Below are positions 8,223 through 16,562 of a stretch of DNA of 38,637 bases, in pieces (positions within the stretch are counted from its first letter, which is position 1; each line of letters starts with the position of its first letter). Under the pieces are notes generated by a model, which saw only the letters and a list, made by a program, of their open reading frames with translations, was not told the origin of the DNA and did no database searches. The position numbers were made by a program, and so were the translations under genes. Origin of the DNA: Tritonibacter litoralis (lineage in GTDB: Bacteria > Pseudomonadota > Alphaproteobacteria > Rhodobacterales > Rhodobacteraceae); the NCBI RefSeq assembly GCF_009496005.1, contig NZ_WIBF01000020.1, positions 1-38,637 on the forward strand, in the 5' to 3' direction.

Positions 8223-8843
8223 ATGATGGACTTGTTTACACGGACGGATGATCCACGAAGAAACCTCCTTCCGGAAGATGGTGTGGTTGAATACCACGGT
8301 CCCATATTGAGCCATGCAGACGCCGATAACTACTTTGAGCTGCTCCTAAACGACATTGAATGGCGACATGATGAGGCCGTTATTTTCGGGAAGCGGATCA
8401 CAACCAAACGCCAAGTTGCTTGGTATGCCGATGAAGCGTTTTCCTACACGTACTCGAACACCACAAAGACAGCACTGCCATGGTCGCCCATGTTGCGGGA
8501 CCTTAAGAGCATCGTTGAAACGGCCTGCGGCGAGACGTTCAATTCCTGTTTGTTGAACCTCTATCGCGACGGCAGCGAGGGGATGGCGTGGCACAGCGAC
8601 GCCGAAAAGGACCTTGTGAGGAACGGAACCATCGGGTCGATGAGTTTTGGAGCGGAGCGCAAATTTGCATTTAAGCATAAACAGACCAAAGCAACCGTCT
8701 CGCAAATTCTGGAACATGGCAGTCTTTTGACAATGAAGGGCACGACACAGACGCACTGGCTGCACTCTGTGCCCAAGACAAAAAAGGTCATGTCGCCCCG
8801 GATCAATCTTACCTTTCGAAAAATTCGACAGCCAAACGTGTAA
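8223..8843 (+). CDS. alkB: AlkB-family 2-oxoglutarate/Fe(II) dioxygenase (DNA/RNA demethylase)
   Basis: 206 aa. Oxidative demethylase that removes 1-methyladenine and 3-methylcytosine lesions. Iron ligands are H124 and D126 in WHSDAE and H181 in LHSVPK. 2-oxoglutarate is bound by R193, and R199 follows in SPRINLTFR. NLYRDGSEGMAWHSD is more like the ALKBH2/3 type than E. coli AlkB. ATG 8223 (a second ATG follows directly) was preferred to an in-frame GTG at 8178, which lacks a ribosome site. Neighbours include Ada and a second Fe(II)/2OG enzyme, consistent with an alkylation-repair island. It could repair RNA as well as DNA. Confidence 0.92.
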   Translation: MMDLFTRTDDPRRNLLPEDGVVEYHGPILSHADADNYFELLLNDIEWRHDEAVIFGKRITTKRQVAWYADEAFSYTYSNTTKTALPWSPMLRDLKSIVETACGETFNSCLLNLYRDGSEGMAWHSDAEKDLVRNGTIGSMSFGAERKFAFKHKQTKATVSQILEHGSLLTMKGTTQTHWLHSVPKTKKVMSPRINLTFRKIRQPNV

Positions 8844-8950
8844 AAATTTTCGGTTCGACCTAAGGAATCTGCTTCGACCACAAGAACCGGATATTTCGGC
8901 AGGCACCTTCGTTGCATTCAGTCTCCAGACATCAAATCAGGAGACTTACG

Positions 8951-9712
8951 ATGCAACTCAAAGATAAAACGGTTATAATTACAGGTGCGAGCAGTGGTAT
9001 CGGCGCGGCGGCGGCACTGATGTTTGCGAAAGAAGGTGCTAAGCTGGTGCTTGGCGCGCGTCGTGAGAAAGAACTGTCAGCACTTGTGGGGCAGATCAAT
9101 CAAAGCAACGGCAACGCCACTTGTTTGGCTGGTGACGTGAGTGACGAAGACTACAACAAGGCTCTCGTCGAATTGGCTGAAAACACCTATGGAAATCTGG
9201 ATGCCGCGTTCAACAATGCGGGGATAATGGGAGATCAGATTCCGGTTCCGGACATGGATGCGGCGAACTGGGATGCGGTGATGAAAACCAATCTCACGAG
9301 TGCATTTTATGCGTCCAAACACCAAATACCGGCGATGAAACGCAATGGCGGTGGGTCGGTCATCTTTACTTCTAGCTTTGTTGGGCACACCGCTGGGTTC
9401 CCTGGAATGGGTGCCTATGGCGCAAGCAAAGCAGGTCTGGTGGGTCTGACACAAGTGTTGGCGACGGAGCATGGAGCCGATGGAATTCGCGCAAATGCGC
9501 TGCTTCCGGGTGCAACCGAAACACCGATGACCAGCGGCGCGTTAGAAGCGCCTGAGCAAAAGGCCTTTTTCGAATCTCTTCACGCGCTGAAACGTGTGGC
9601 AGAGCCCAACGAGATCGCACAAGCTGCGATGTTCCTTGCGTCTGACGCTTCCACCTTTGTCACAGGCACTGCCATGATCGTCGACGGCGGAAATTCAATT
9701 AATAAGGTCTAA
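8951..9712 (+). CDS. SDR family oxidoreductase
   Basis: 253 aa classical short-chain dehydrogenase. The Rossmann glycine motif TGASSGIG is at residues 11-18, the NNAG motif follows, the catalytic Ser is in the TSSF stretch and the Tyr-Lys pair is in YGASK. Arg residues after the second strand (GARREKEL) favour NADP(H). The C-terminus has the family IVDGG motif. AGGAG lies 7 bases before ATG 8951; the longer frame from 8912 was rejected. It sits between alkB and ada, but nothing ties its substrate to repair. A hairpin terminator follows. Confidence 0.9.
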   Translation: MQLKDKTVIITGASSGIGAAAALMFAKEGAKLVLGARREKELSALVGQINQSNGNATCLAGDVSDEDYNKALVELAENTYGNLDAAFNNAGIMGDQIPVPDMDAANWDAVMKTNLTSAFYASKHQIPAMKRNGGGSVIFTSSFVGHTAGFPGMGAYGASKAGLVGLTQVLATEHGADGIRANALLPGATETPMTSGALEAPEQKAFFESLHALKRVAEPNEIAQAAMFLASDASTFVTGTAMIVDGGNSINKV

Positions 9713-9729
9713 TCGCAGGGATTGCGCAA

Positions 9730-9756
9730 GAAACGGGCTGCTTGGTGGCCCGTTTC
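9730..9756 (+). terminator. Rho-independent-like terminator after the SDR gene
   Basis: GAAACGGGC and GCCCGTTTC form a perfect 9-bp stem around a 9-base loop, 18 bases after the stop at 9712. The following T content is low. It separates the SDR gene from ada. Confidence 0.6.
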
Positions 9757-9812
9757 AGCTTTGGTGAAAGCGGGCTTGGCCCAAACAAATGAGTGACAGA
9801 AAGGGCTGCACA

Positions 9813-10874
9813 ATGAACGTCGCAATGAAACCAACCGATGTACTATGGCAGGCTGTTCTTGAACGAGAACAGAACCCAAACCCGCCATTTTTCTATGCCG
9901 TGAAAACAACTGGTATCTACTGCCGACCGAACTGCCCTTCTCGACGTCCCAAACGTCAGAATGCTGCGTTTTACGCCTCATGTGCACTGGCTGAAGCGGA
10001 TGGGTTTCGCGCTTGCTTGCGCTGTCGGCCCAATCAACAATCTTTGCAGGAACAAACAACTTCCATTATTTTAAACGCTTGCCGGACAATTGAAACGGCT
10101 GTTGCTGAGCCACGCTTAGATGATCTTGCGCGCCAGAGCGGGCTTAGTCCGTTTCACTTTCAGCGCACGTTCAAGTCTGCAATGGGGTTGACGCCCAAGG
10201 CTTACGCGCAGGCTCATCGCATGAACCGGTTTCGCGAAATTGTGGGGTCAGGCGAAGGGTCCATCACAACCGCGATCTACGATGCCGGCTACACATCCAG
10301 CAGCCGTTTCTATGAAGCCGCGACGCAGGCGCTTGGGATGACACCCAAGCGCCTGCGACAAGGAGGAAAAGGCGTAAGAATTCTGTTTGCAATTGGCGAA
10401 TGTTCCCTTGGATCAGTTCTGATTGCGAGCAGTGCCAAGGGCGTCTGCGCCATGCTGTTGGGCGATACCCCCGAGATGGTTCTGGATGACTTGCAGACCA
10501 GGTTTCCCCAAGCTGATCTGATCGGCAATGATCCCGACTATGAGATGCTGATCGCCCATGTCATCCAGTTTGTGGATGACCCAAAATATGGCTTCAATCT
10601 GCCGCTCGATATTCAGGGGACCGCCTTTCAGCAACGCGTCTGGGACGCGCTGCGTGATATCCCGATTGGCACGACTGCCAGTTACAGTGAGATTGCCGAG
10701 AAAATCGGGGCACCGAAATCATTCCGAGCCGTCGCACAGGCTTGCGGAGCAAATAACATCGCGCTCGCGATCCCCTGCCACCGTGTTGTGCGGTCTGACG
10801 GCGGTTTGTCGGGGTATCGCTGGGGAGTAGAGCGAAAGCGCGCCATTCTGGACGCTGAACGGAAGGCCCGGTGA
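9813..10874 (+). CDS. ada: Ada: bifunctional methylphosphotriester/O6-methylguanine methyltransferase and activator
   Basis: 353 aa, against 354 in E. coli. The N-terminal zinc and methyl-acceptor domain has C37, C41, C68 and C71 (YCRPNCPSRRPKRQN and CLRC). The middle part is an AraC-type HTH (LDDLARQSGLSPFHFQRTFK). The C-terminal MGMT domain carries the acceptor cysteine in IPCHRVV. Self-methylation at the N-terminal Cys turns Ada into a transcriptional activator. ATG 9813 follows AAGGG by 7 bases and gives a length equal to the E. coli protein; an ATG at 9789 is less likely. The downstream oxygenase gene overlaps its stop, so both should be induced together by methylating agents. Confidence 0.95.
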   Translation: MNVAMKPTDVLWQAVLEREQNPNPPFFYAVKTTGIYCRPNCPSRRPKRQNAAFYASCALAEADGFRACLRCRPNQQSLQEQTTSIILNACRTIETAVAEPRLDDLARQSGLSPFHFQRTFKSAMGLTPKAYAQAHRMNRFREIVGSGEGSITTAIYDAGYTSSSRFYEAATQALGMTPKRLRQGGKGVRILFAIGECSLGSVLIASSAKGVCAMLLGDTPEMVLDDLQTRFPQADLIGNDPDYEMLIAHVIQFVDDPKYGFNLPLDIQGTAFQQRVWDALRDIPIGTTASYSEIAEKIGAPKSFRAVAQACGANNIALAIPCHRVVRSDGGLSGYRWGVERKRAILDAERKAR

Positions 10875-11599
10875 TCGAAATGAGTACATCTCAACAGTTG
10901 GAGCATCGTATCGACGACATTTCGAATTCTGATCTTGCGACCGACCTGAACGCTTTCGGTTGTGCGACAATCAAAGGATTGCTCTCGCCGGAGCAATGCG
11001 TAGAGATTTCGCGCCTATACCCGAAGAACGATCCATTCCGCAGCCACATTCACATGGCCCGCCACGGTTTTGGCAAAGGCGAATACAAGTATTTTTCTTA
11101 TCCGCTGCCCGATCTGGTCACGACACTACGCGAGCAAATCTACCCGAAACTGGTTCCTGTCGCCAATGGATGGAACGAACGTATGGGCTTGGAGCCACGG
11201 TTTCCCGTCAATCATTCCGACTACATAGCGCTGTGTCACACCGCGGGTCAGGAACGCCCAACGCCGCTCCTTCTGCAATATGTCAAAGACGACTTCAACT
11301 GCCTGCATCAGGACGTCTACGGAGACCTGTTATTCCCGTTGCAAATGGCTGTTCTATTGTCCCGCCCTGAGCAGGACTTCACAGGTGGCGAATTCGTTTT
11401 GACAGAGCAAAGGCCCCGTATGCAGAGCCGCACAGAAGTTGTTTCCTTGAACCAAGGGGATGCCGTTGTGTTCGCTGTCCGTAACCGTCCTGTGGCAGGC
11501 TCAAAGCGCGACTACCGGGTCAACATGCGGCATGGTGTAAGCAGGCTCAAAAGCGGACAGCGACATACACTCGGCATCATATTTCATGACGCAAAATAA
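10871..11599 (+). CDS. 2OG-Fe(II) oxygenase translationally coupled to Ada
   Basis: 242 aa, double-stranded beta-helix dioxygenase of the prolyl-4-hydroxylase-like group. Predicted iron ligands are H146 and D148 (HQD) and H221 (RHGVSR); R231 would bind 2-oxoglutarate. GTG 10871 overlaps the ada stop codon (GTGA) with GGAAGG just upstream. An ATG at 10880 is the alternative. It is not an AlkB homologue by sequence, yet it is tied to ada and lies near alkB, so a role in the alkylation response is inferred. The substrate (nucleic acid, protein or small molecule) is unknown. Confidence 0.85.
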   Translation: MIEMSTSQQLEHRIDDISNSDLATDLNAFGCATIKGLLSPEQCVEISRLYPKNDPFRSHIHMARHGFGKGEYKYFSYPLPDLVTTLREQIYPKLVPVANGWNERMGLEPRFPVNHSDYIALCHTAGQERPTPLLLQYVKDDFNCLHQDVYGDLLFPLQMAVLLSRPEQDFTGGEFVLTEQRPRMQSRTEVVSLNQGDAVVFAVRNRPVAGSKRDYRVNMRHGVSRLKSGQRHTLGIIFHDAK

Positions 11600-11676
11600 A
11601 CGCCTTAGAACAGCCAAAGCCGGGCCATCGGACCCGTCCCTTTGTTTCCTAACATTCCCGTAAAAGGATAAACTCT

Positions 11677-12351
11677 ATGCCCAGTAAAGTTGAGGCGTTC
11701 CCTGCAAGCAGTGTTTTGATCAGTTTTCCCATTTGCCCATTTGTGGGCCGTGCCCGCATTGTTGTCTTAGAGAAAAACATCAAACTTGAAGTTCAGCTTA
11801 TTGACCTTGAGAACAAGCCAGCATGGTTTCTCGAACGTTCTCCGACCGGCACAGTCCCAGCACTCGACACAGGTAAACACTTCATCTTTGAATCTTCCGT
11901 CATTTCTGAATTCCTCGATGAGGTCAGCGAAGGCAGTTTACATCCAGAGGCGGCCGCGGATCGCGCGGTGAACCGCGCATGGACAGAATACGCGGCAAAG
12001 ATGCTTGTGGCGCAATTCATGATGCTCATGTCTGCAACACAAGCCGATTTTGAAACACATAAGTCAACACTGATCGCGGGACTGCAAAACGTTGAAAAGG
12101 CGCATTCAAACCAACCATTCTTTAACGGCAAAGATTTCGCACTTATTGACGCTGCCTATTCCCCTCTCTTGGTGCGCACCAAATACCTTCGTGAGAAACA
12201 CGGGATCGACCTTTTGTCTGACTTACCGCAGCTGCGCGCATGGGAAGAAGCGTTGAATGACCGGGCGTCGGTGCGTGAGGTTCACGGGGTTGAATATTTC
12301 GAACACCTGGAACAGGTTATGACTGATCGCGCATCGATGCTCTTGCAGTAA
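11677..12351 (+). CDS. Glutathione S-transferase family protein, Cys-type (omega-like)
   Basis: 224 aa. The N-terminal thioredoxin-like domain has the candidate catalytic Cys20 in FPICPFVGRAR. The glutathione-binding TVPAL and ESSVISEFLDE segments follow, then an all-helical C-terminal domain. A Cys in the CPF context points to thiol-transferase, dehydroascorbate or deglutathionylation chemistry in preference to classical conjugation. AAAGGA lies about 8 bases before the ATG. It is preceded by 77 bp after the 2OG oxygenase and could belong to the same stress-response unit. Confidence 0.88.
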   Translation: MPSKVEAFPASSVLISFPICPFVGRARIVVLEKNIKLEVQLIDLENKPAWFLERSPTGTVPALDTGKHFIFESSVISEFLDEVSEGSLHPEAAADRAVNRAWTEYAAKMLVAQFMMLMSATQADFETHKSTLIAGLQNVEKAHSNQPFFNGKDFALIDAAYSPLLVRTKYLREKHGIDLLSDLPQLRAWEEALNDRASVREVHGVEYFEHLEQVMTDRASMLLQ

Positions 12352-12469
12352 TTTGATTATGCGGCGTGCTTTCGGTGATGCAAACGTCGCGCTTCGAGAA
12401 AGCTTGTTCGATAGGGTTCGGGTCTGGCGAGTGATGCGACCTACCTGTGATAAAGTGAGAGCCTTCGAG

Positions 12470-13096
12470 TCAGGTGAGTGTTTTCAAACCTCCATGGGTC
12501 TGAATGACCGCTGTGATCTTGATTTCACTACTGCATAGAATCCTTGTAACACCGCAATCGATTTTTTGACCGATCAGGCTAAGAATCTCTTCTGCTTCTG
12601 GGTGTTCAACAGTCAAAGAGACCAGTCGGCATCCCAAGTCTGCCATTCCTGACGCGGGATGCGGCCCCTTCGGCCACTCAATGAACGTGGGAAAGGCTCC
12701 GTCCAGCGGCATTGCGCCGGTTTCAGGGACTGAGATAAGCCATTTCAGTGCGCCGCGCGTGATCTCTGCCGCCTGGCCACTCGCCGGATGGGCCAGTCTC
12801 GACGTCTCCTCGATGTTGTCTGTTGCCAGTACCCAGGTTGCCAACTTCGGATCACCCTTAAAGTCATCCAGATTGAACCACCTACGCCGGTCCGGCGATT
12901 TCACAGTCGGGTCAACCGCGATCAGTTCCAGGAATACGTCGTCACCCAGTGACAAAAGTTTGTTGTGGGTTCCCATTTGAAGGTGCGCGCCGCCTTCCGG
13001 CATTTCTATTCCGAGTTGGTCCTTGATATAAGCGCAACCTTCCTCCAAGTTCCTCGCAACAACTGTAATATGATCCAATTTCAACGGATTATTCAT
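12470..13096 (-). CDS. VOC family protein (glyoxalase-like domain)
   Basis: 208 aa. It begins with the typical LDHITVVARNLEEG motif of vicinal-oxygen-chelate proteins, in the Glyoxalase_3-like subgroup. About two beta-alpha-beta modules are expected, with metal ligands including the early His of DHI and Glu of LELIAVD. ATG 13096 overlaps the stop of the upstream hydrolase as ATGA, so the pair is co-translated. An upstream extension of the frame to 13204 lies inside the hydrolase and was rejected. The substrate is unknown. It is convergent with the GST gene at 11677. Confidence 0.85.
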   Translation of the reverse strand: MNNPLKLDHITVVARNLEEGCAYIKDQLGIEMPEGGAHLQMGTHNKLLSLGDDVFLELIAVDPTVKSPDRRRWFNLDDFKGDPKLATWVLATDNIEETSRLAHPASGQAAEITRGALKWLISVPETGAMPLDGAFPTFIEWPKGPHPASGMADLGCRLVSLTVEHPEAEEILSLIGQKIDCGVTRILCSSEIKITAVIQTHGGLKTLT

Positions 13097-14010
13097 ACTA
13101 TGTTTCCGTTCAGAAAAGCCGTGATCGACGCCAACGCTGCGACTGGCGCCTCTTCGGGTATGAAGTGACCGCAAGGCATTGGTGCAAAGCTCGGTTTCAC
13201 ACACCAGTCACTCCAGATCTGTTCGACGTTGAAGTGTTTTCCAACGACACCTTTCTCACCCCACATGACCAATGTTGGGCAGCTTAACCTGTTGCCATCT
13301 TGCCTATCTTTCAAATCGTGCAACCTGTCGATATGGTAACCTGCTCGAAAACATTCGCACATGGCAGTGACGGCTTCTGGCTCGGCACCAGCACTAAGGT
13401 AGACAGCCTTCGCCATCGGATCATAGGGCACTGCTTGGTCAGACAAGCCGTCCAGAATTAGACGCACAAACCCCTGAGGATCACCTGCAATAAGGCGCTC
13501 GGGCACTGGGTGGTCCTGCGTGAGAAACGAGAAGTAGAAGTAGTCCTGCGCGATCTCGGCATTTGAAGCTTCATAGAAGTCTAACGCCGGGACGATGTCC
13601 ATGACCACAAGATGAGTTACCACTTCAGGGTGATCCAATGTCAGCCGCCGCGCCACGCGCGCGCCTCTGTCATGCGCGACGATTGCGAATTTTGAATGCC
13701 CTAGGGCGCGCATGACGGCCAACTGTTCGTTCGCCATGGCACGTTTAGAATAGGCATTGGTCCGGGCGCCATAGGGTGGTTTGTGGGTCTCTCCGCGGCC
13801 TCGAATATCCGTGAGAACGACCGTAAAGTGTTTCGAAAGCTCTGGAGCAATGTGGTGCCAACACAAATGTGTTTGCGGATCGCCGTGCAACATTAAAATC
13901 GCTGGCCCCTGCCCCGAGCTTAGAGTCATGACCCGTTGGCCGTCGATCTCGATCGTTTGGCGGGTGAAACCAGGCAGAAGGGCCGCGTCTGCCGCCTCAA
14001 AGATTGTCAT
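13093..14010 (-). CDS. Alpha/beta hydrolase, haloacetate-dehalogenase-like
   Basis: 305 aa, alpha/beta fold. The oxyanion motif HGDPQT is near residue 42, the nucleophile is D114 in AHDRGAR (with R115 and R118), D138 is in MDIVP and H282 is in CGHFIPEEAP. Spacing of D114, D138 and H282 matches fluoroacetate dehalogenase. The residues that hold the halide in that enzyme (His, Trp, Tyr) appear as Y159, F160 and F221 here, so a different leaving group or an epoxide or ester substrate is plausible. ATG 14010 has AAGGA about 7 bases upstream; a longer frame to 14160 was rejected. Coupled to the VOC gene by ATGA. Confidence 0.88.
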   Translation of the reverse strand: MTIFEAADAALLPGFTRQTIEIDGQRVMTLSSGQGPAILMLHGDPQTHLCWHHIAPELSKHFTVVLTDIRGRGETHKPPYGARTNAYSKRAMANEQLAVMRALGHSKFAIVAHDRGARVARRLTLDHPEVVTHLVVMDIVPALDFYEASNAEIAQDYFYFSFLTQDHPVPERLIAGDPQGFVRLILDGLSDQAVPYDPMAKAVYLSAGAEPEAVTAMCECFRAGYHIDRLHDLKDRQDGNRLSCPTLVMWGEKGVVGKHFNVEQIWSDWCVKPSFAPMPCGHFIPEEAPVAALASITAFLNGNIV

Positions 14011-14290
14011 TGATCCATCCTTTGAATTCAGAGATTGCGGGCTCGTCCCGTTGAAAAAACGACCAGCGGCCGATCTTTCTAACCGATAGGAAGCCAGATC
14101 AGTCTTTTGCTCGGTGCGCGCCAACACTCCAGGTGACCTTCGGAACTGCTGCTTCTGCATCTAAATTTCGCGCAATCTTTGGCCGCAAGAAACTGAGTTT
14201 TCCATCAACAGACCTTTCCTAGGGGCTCGCTAGACTAACGTCGTGCGAAGCACGTGTCGGGGCCATCTGCAAAGATGTGTCGCAACAGTG

Positions 14291-15256
14291 TTACCCATAC
14301 ACGGCAAGCCCCGCTAAAACTTCCTTTGTCTCTCTTTGCAGACGAAGCATGATCTCGGAGGCTGGTAGATGATCGCGGGTCAGGCCAATCGCTTCTCCGA
14401 CGAATGGGGCCACAACACTGCTGTCCGCGGCATCGACACCGGCTTGCCACTGGGCTTTTTGATCTTCTAGATCGTCGTTTAGCCCCTCCAGGTTGTGGCC
14501 CCAGCGCTCCACGAAATCGGTTTTCAACACCCGGCCGGTATAACGCTCGGGCCAGGAAATACCACGAATGATATCCACGACCTTGGTGCGTACTGTGTCA
14601 TCGCCGCTGCGTGACAGGGTGGGAACGCGCAAGCGCGGATCAACCAGTGCTTCGTTCGCCGCCCAAAACCGGGTTCCCATAACAACGCCGTCCGCTCCCA
14701 GTGCTAAAGCACTCACCAGACCACGCCCGTCGGCGATCCCGCCCGCGGCACAAAGGATGGCAGAGCTGCCGCGTCGGGAGATCTCATCGGCGACTTCAGG
14801 AACAAAAGCCATACTGCCCCGGCTCTGGCCATGGCCTCCCGCATCCCCGCCCTGCGCAACAACAACGTCGACCCCAAGGTCAATCGCATGACAGGCATCA
14901 CGCAGGGTTTGAACTTGGCAAATGATCGGAACCTCGGCTTGTCGCAACGGTTCCAGAAATGGCGCTGGATCCGCGAAAGACAGAAACATCGCCACAGGCT
15001 TGCGAGCAAGGACCTGCTCAAACAGACCCGGGTTCTGTTCGAGTGCAAATGAAATAAAGCCACAGCCCACCGGCGTATTTCCGGCTTCTTCGAACTGCGC
15101 TTCGATCCACTCCGGATCACCATAGCCTCCGCCGATTAGCCCCAACCCGCCGGAACCGGAGACCGCCCGCGCCAGCGCGCCGCCGGCCACAAAGGCCATT
15201 GGCGCCTGTATCACAGGCAAGTCCAGCCGGAACCGTTCTGTCAGACGGGTCCTCAT
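14291..15256 (-). CDS. Nitronate monooxygenase-family flavoprotein
   Basis: 321 aa, FMN-dependent TIM barrel of the NMO/2-nitropropane dioxygenase family, also related to FabK. Visible motifs are PVIQAPMA at the N-terminus, the GGDAGGH loop with its conserved His, and AAGGIADG followed by GADGVVMGTRF for phosphate binding. Such enzymes oxidise alkyl nitronates; some act on other C-C or enoyl substrates. ATG 15256 overlaps the stop of the tautomerase gene (ATGA). It is the last gene of a four-gene minus operon. The N-terminal 89 codons of the longer open frame lie in the tautomerase gene and were removed. Confidence 0.88.
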   Translation of the reverse strand: MRTRLTERFRLDLPVIQAPMAFVAGGALARAVSGSGGLGLIGGGYGDPEWIEAQFEEAGNTPVGCGFISFALEQNPGLFEQVLARKPVAMFLSFADPAPFLEPLRQAEVPIICQVQTLRDACHAIDLGVDVVVAQGGDAGGHGQSRGSMAFVPEVADEISRRGSSAILCAAGGIADGRGLVSALALGADGVVMGTRFWAANEALVDPRLRVPTLSRSGDDTVRTKVVDIIRGISWPERYTGRVLKTDFVERWGHNLEGLNDDLEDQKAQWQAGVDAADSSVVAPFVGEAIGLTRDHLPASEIMLRLQRETKEVLAGLAVYG

Positions 15257-15471
15257 TGTTGCTCTCGGTATTCTTCCACCGGCAGGCCGCCGATGCCCCA
15301 GTCGTCCAGCGACACTTCGTCGATCACCACCACGGTTGTTGCCGGGTTCTTGCCAAGCACGTCTTGCAGGAGCTGGGTTACACCAGCGATTAGCTGGGCC
15401 TTCTCTTGTGCAGACGGACCCAGCCCCTCGGGACCACCTTCGCGCGTAACTTTGATGTTCACATAGGGCAT
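15253..15471 (-). CDS. 4-oxalocrotonate tautomerase-family protein
   Basis: 72 aa, close to the roughly 62-75 aa of the family. It begins Met-Pro, giving the catalytic N-terminal Pro1 after Met removal (PYVNIKVT). VVVIDEVSLDDWGIGG matches the conserved core with the WGIGG segment. Such enzymes are homo-oligomers that use Pro1 as general base on enols or dienols. Three bases separate it from the NTF2-like gene upstream, and it shares ATGA with the NMO gene downstream. Confidence 0.9.
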   Translation of the reverse strand: MPYVNIKVTREGGPEGLGPSAQEKAQLIAGVTQLLQDVLGKNPATTVVVIDEVSLDDWGIGGLPVEEYREQQ

Positions 15472-15474
15472 GTA

Positions 15475-15855
15475 TCAGTCCTTTCGAGGTAGATAAGTGA
15501 AGGCCTTGGTCACAATGCGCCAATTGCCGTTGTGCCGAACCAGGGTTAGAAAATCGAGGTAGTCGCGACCCATCATGCTCATTCGAGCCGTGACGCGGGC
15601 GATCCTGTCGCTACCGAAAGCGATCTCCAAAATCGCTTCATCTCGTGCATCGCCACGCTTCGCAGGTGGTTCACGACCATCCACGCGCGCCATGTATGTC
15701 TCTAGGTCGAGGTACAATTCGTCTCCCTCTGTGGCACAGACATAAGCAAGCTGAGGGTGAAAAATACCGCGCAATATTGCGCTGTCCGCCTGATGAAGAC
15801 CTTCGAAATAGGTCTTCATCAGCGCGACGACTGCGGCGTGATCAGTCGGTGTCAT
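15475..15855 (-). CDS. NTF2-like (SnoaL / putative lumazine-binding) protein
   Basis: 126 aa, single cone-shaped NTF2 domain. The N-terminal helix (DHAAVVALMKTYFEGLHQAD) and the strand-rich rest (RVTARMSMMGRDYLDFLTLV, then NWRIVTKAF) are typical. Members act as small isomerases, hydrolases or binding proteins. Its start overlaps the upstream GST stop (ATGA), making it the second gene of the operon. No residue decides a reaction. Confidence 0.85.
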   Translation of the reverse strand: MTPTDHAAVVALMKTYFEGLHQADSAILRGIFHPQLAYVCATEGDELYLDLETYMARVDGREPPAKRGDARDEAILEIAFGSDRIARVTARMSMMGRDYLDFLTLVRHNGNWRIVTKAFTYLPRKD

Positions 15856-16463
15856 TGCAAAAGCCCTTCTGCTTTCAACGCCTTCTGTGCTGACGGCCGC
15901 GACGCCACCCGATCAACCAAAGCCGAGACATTCGGCCAATTCGACAAGGCGATCCCTGTGAAATTTGCCCAGTTCGCCACGGCAAAGAAATACGCATCCG
16001 CCACTGAGAAGTGATCTGCCACCAGCCACACACGGCCGTCTGACAGCATTTCTTCAGCCTGATCGAACCGTCCGGCAACCGCCAAGCGTGCCGCCTCTTT
16101 TTCGGCCTCAGTTGCCGATGCCCGAAACAGTGGGTTGAACGCTTTGTGCAGCTCAGTAGCCACCCAGTTCAATGCCTCGTGAAGACGCGACCGCTCGAAG
16201 CTGCCGGACGCCGGGGCCAGGCCCGCCTGCGGATAGGCATCTGCGATGTATTGCAGAACTGCTGCCCCTTCGGTCAGAATTGCGCCGTCGTCCAAGCGAA
16301 GGGCGGGTACATAACCCCTGGGGTTGATCTTCAAATAGTCATCGCCCGTTTCCGTCTGACCAAGGTCCGTGTCGACTGCCTCGATGTCAAACTCAACCTC
16401 AGCTTCGTACAGGGCGATATGACTGGCGAGAGGACAAGCCCCGGCTTTGTAATAGAGTTTCAT
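15852..16463 (-). CDS. Glutathione S-transferase, beta class
   Basis: 203 aa. MKLYYKAGACPLASHI is the hallmark of bacterial beta-class enzymes, with Cys10 in contact with glutathione. PRGYVPAL and LTEGAAVLQYIAD complete the G-site, and the C-terminal half is helical. First gene of the operon GST, NTF2-like, tautomerase, NMO, transcribed away from the LysR gene at 16563. The set suggests degradation or detoxification of an electrophilic or nitro compound, with GST acting first. The substrate is not shown by the sequence. Confidence 0.92.
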   Translation of the reverse strand: MKLYYKAGACPLASHIALYEAEVEFDIEAVDTDLGQTETGDDYLKINPRGYVPALRLDDGAILTEGAAVLQYIADAYPQAGLAPASGSFERSRLHEALNWVATELHKAFNPLFRASATEAEKEAARLAVAGRFDQAEEMLSDGRVWLVADHFSVADAYFFAVANWANFTGIALSNWPNVSALVDRVASRPSAQKALKAEGLLQ

Positions 16464-16562
16464 GTGTCAGCGCTCCATTTGCTTTGATGTCTTTTTTTAG
16501 CGCGCCTTATGACCTAATAATAATATTGTGTTCTCACGATAATGATCAGGAAAATAGATCAT
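16464..16562. promoter_or_regulatory. Divergent promoter region, GST operon / LysR regulator
   Basis: 99 bp between back-to-back genes, AT-rich in its middle (near 16515-16535). LysR-type regulators usually bind such a shared region and control the divergent operon. No single T-N11-A operator could be picked with confidence. Confidence 0.45.

Noticed and set aside
15257-15523. 89-residue N-terminal extension of the nitronate monooxygenase frame
   Set aside because: Lies within the tautomerase gene; the conserved domain begins at the ATG that overlaps the tautomerase stop.
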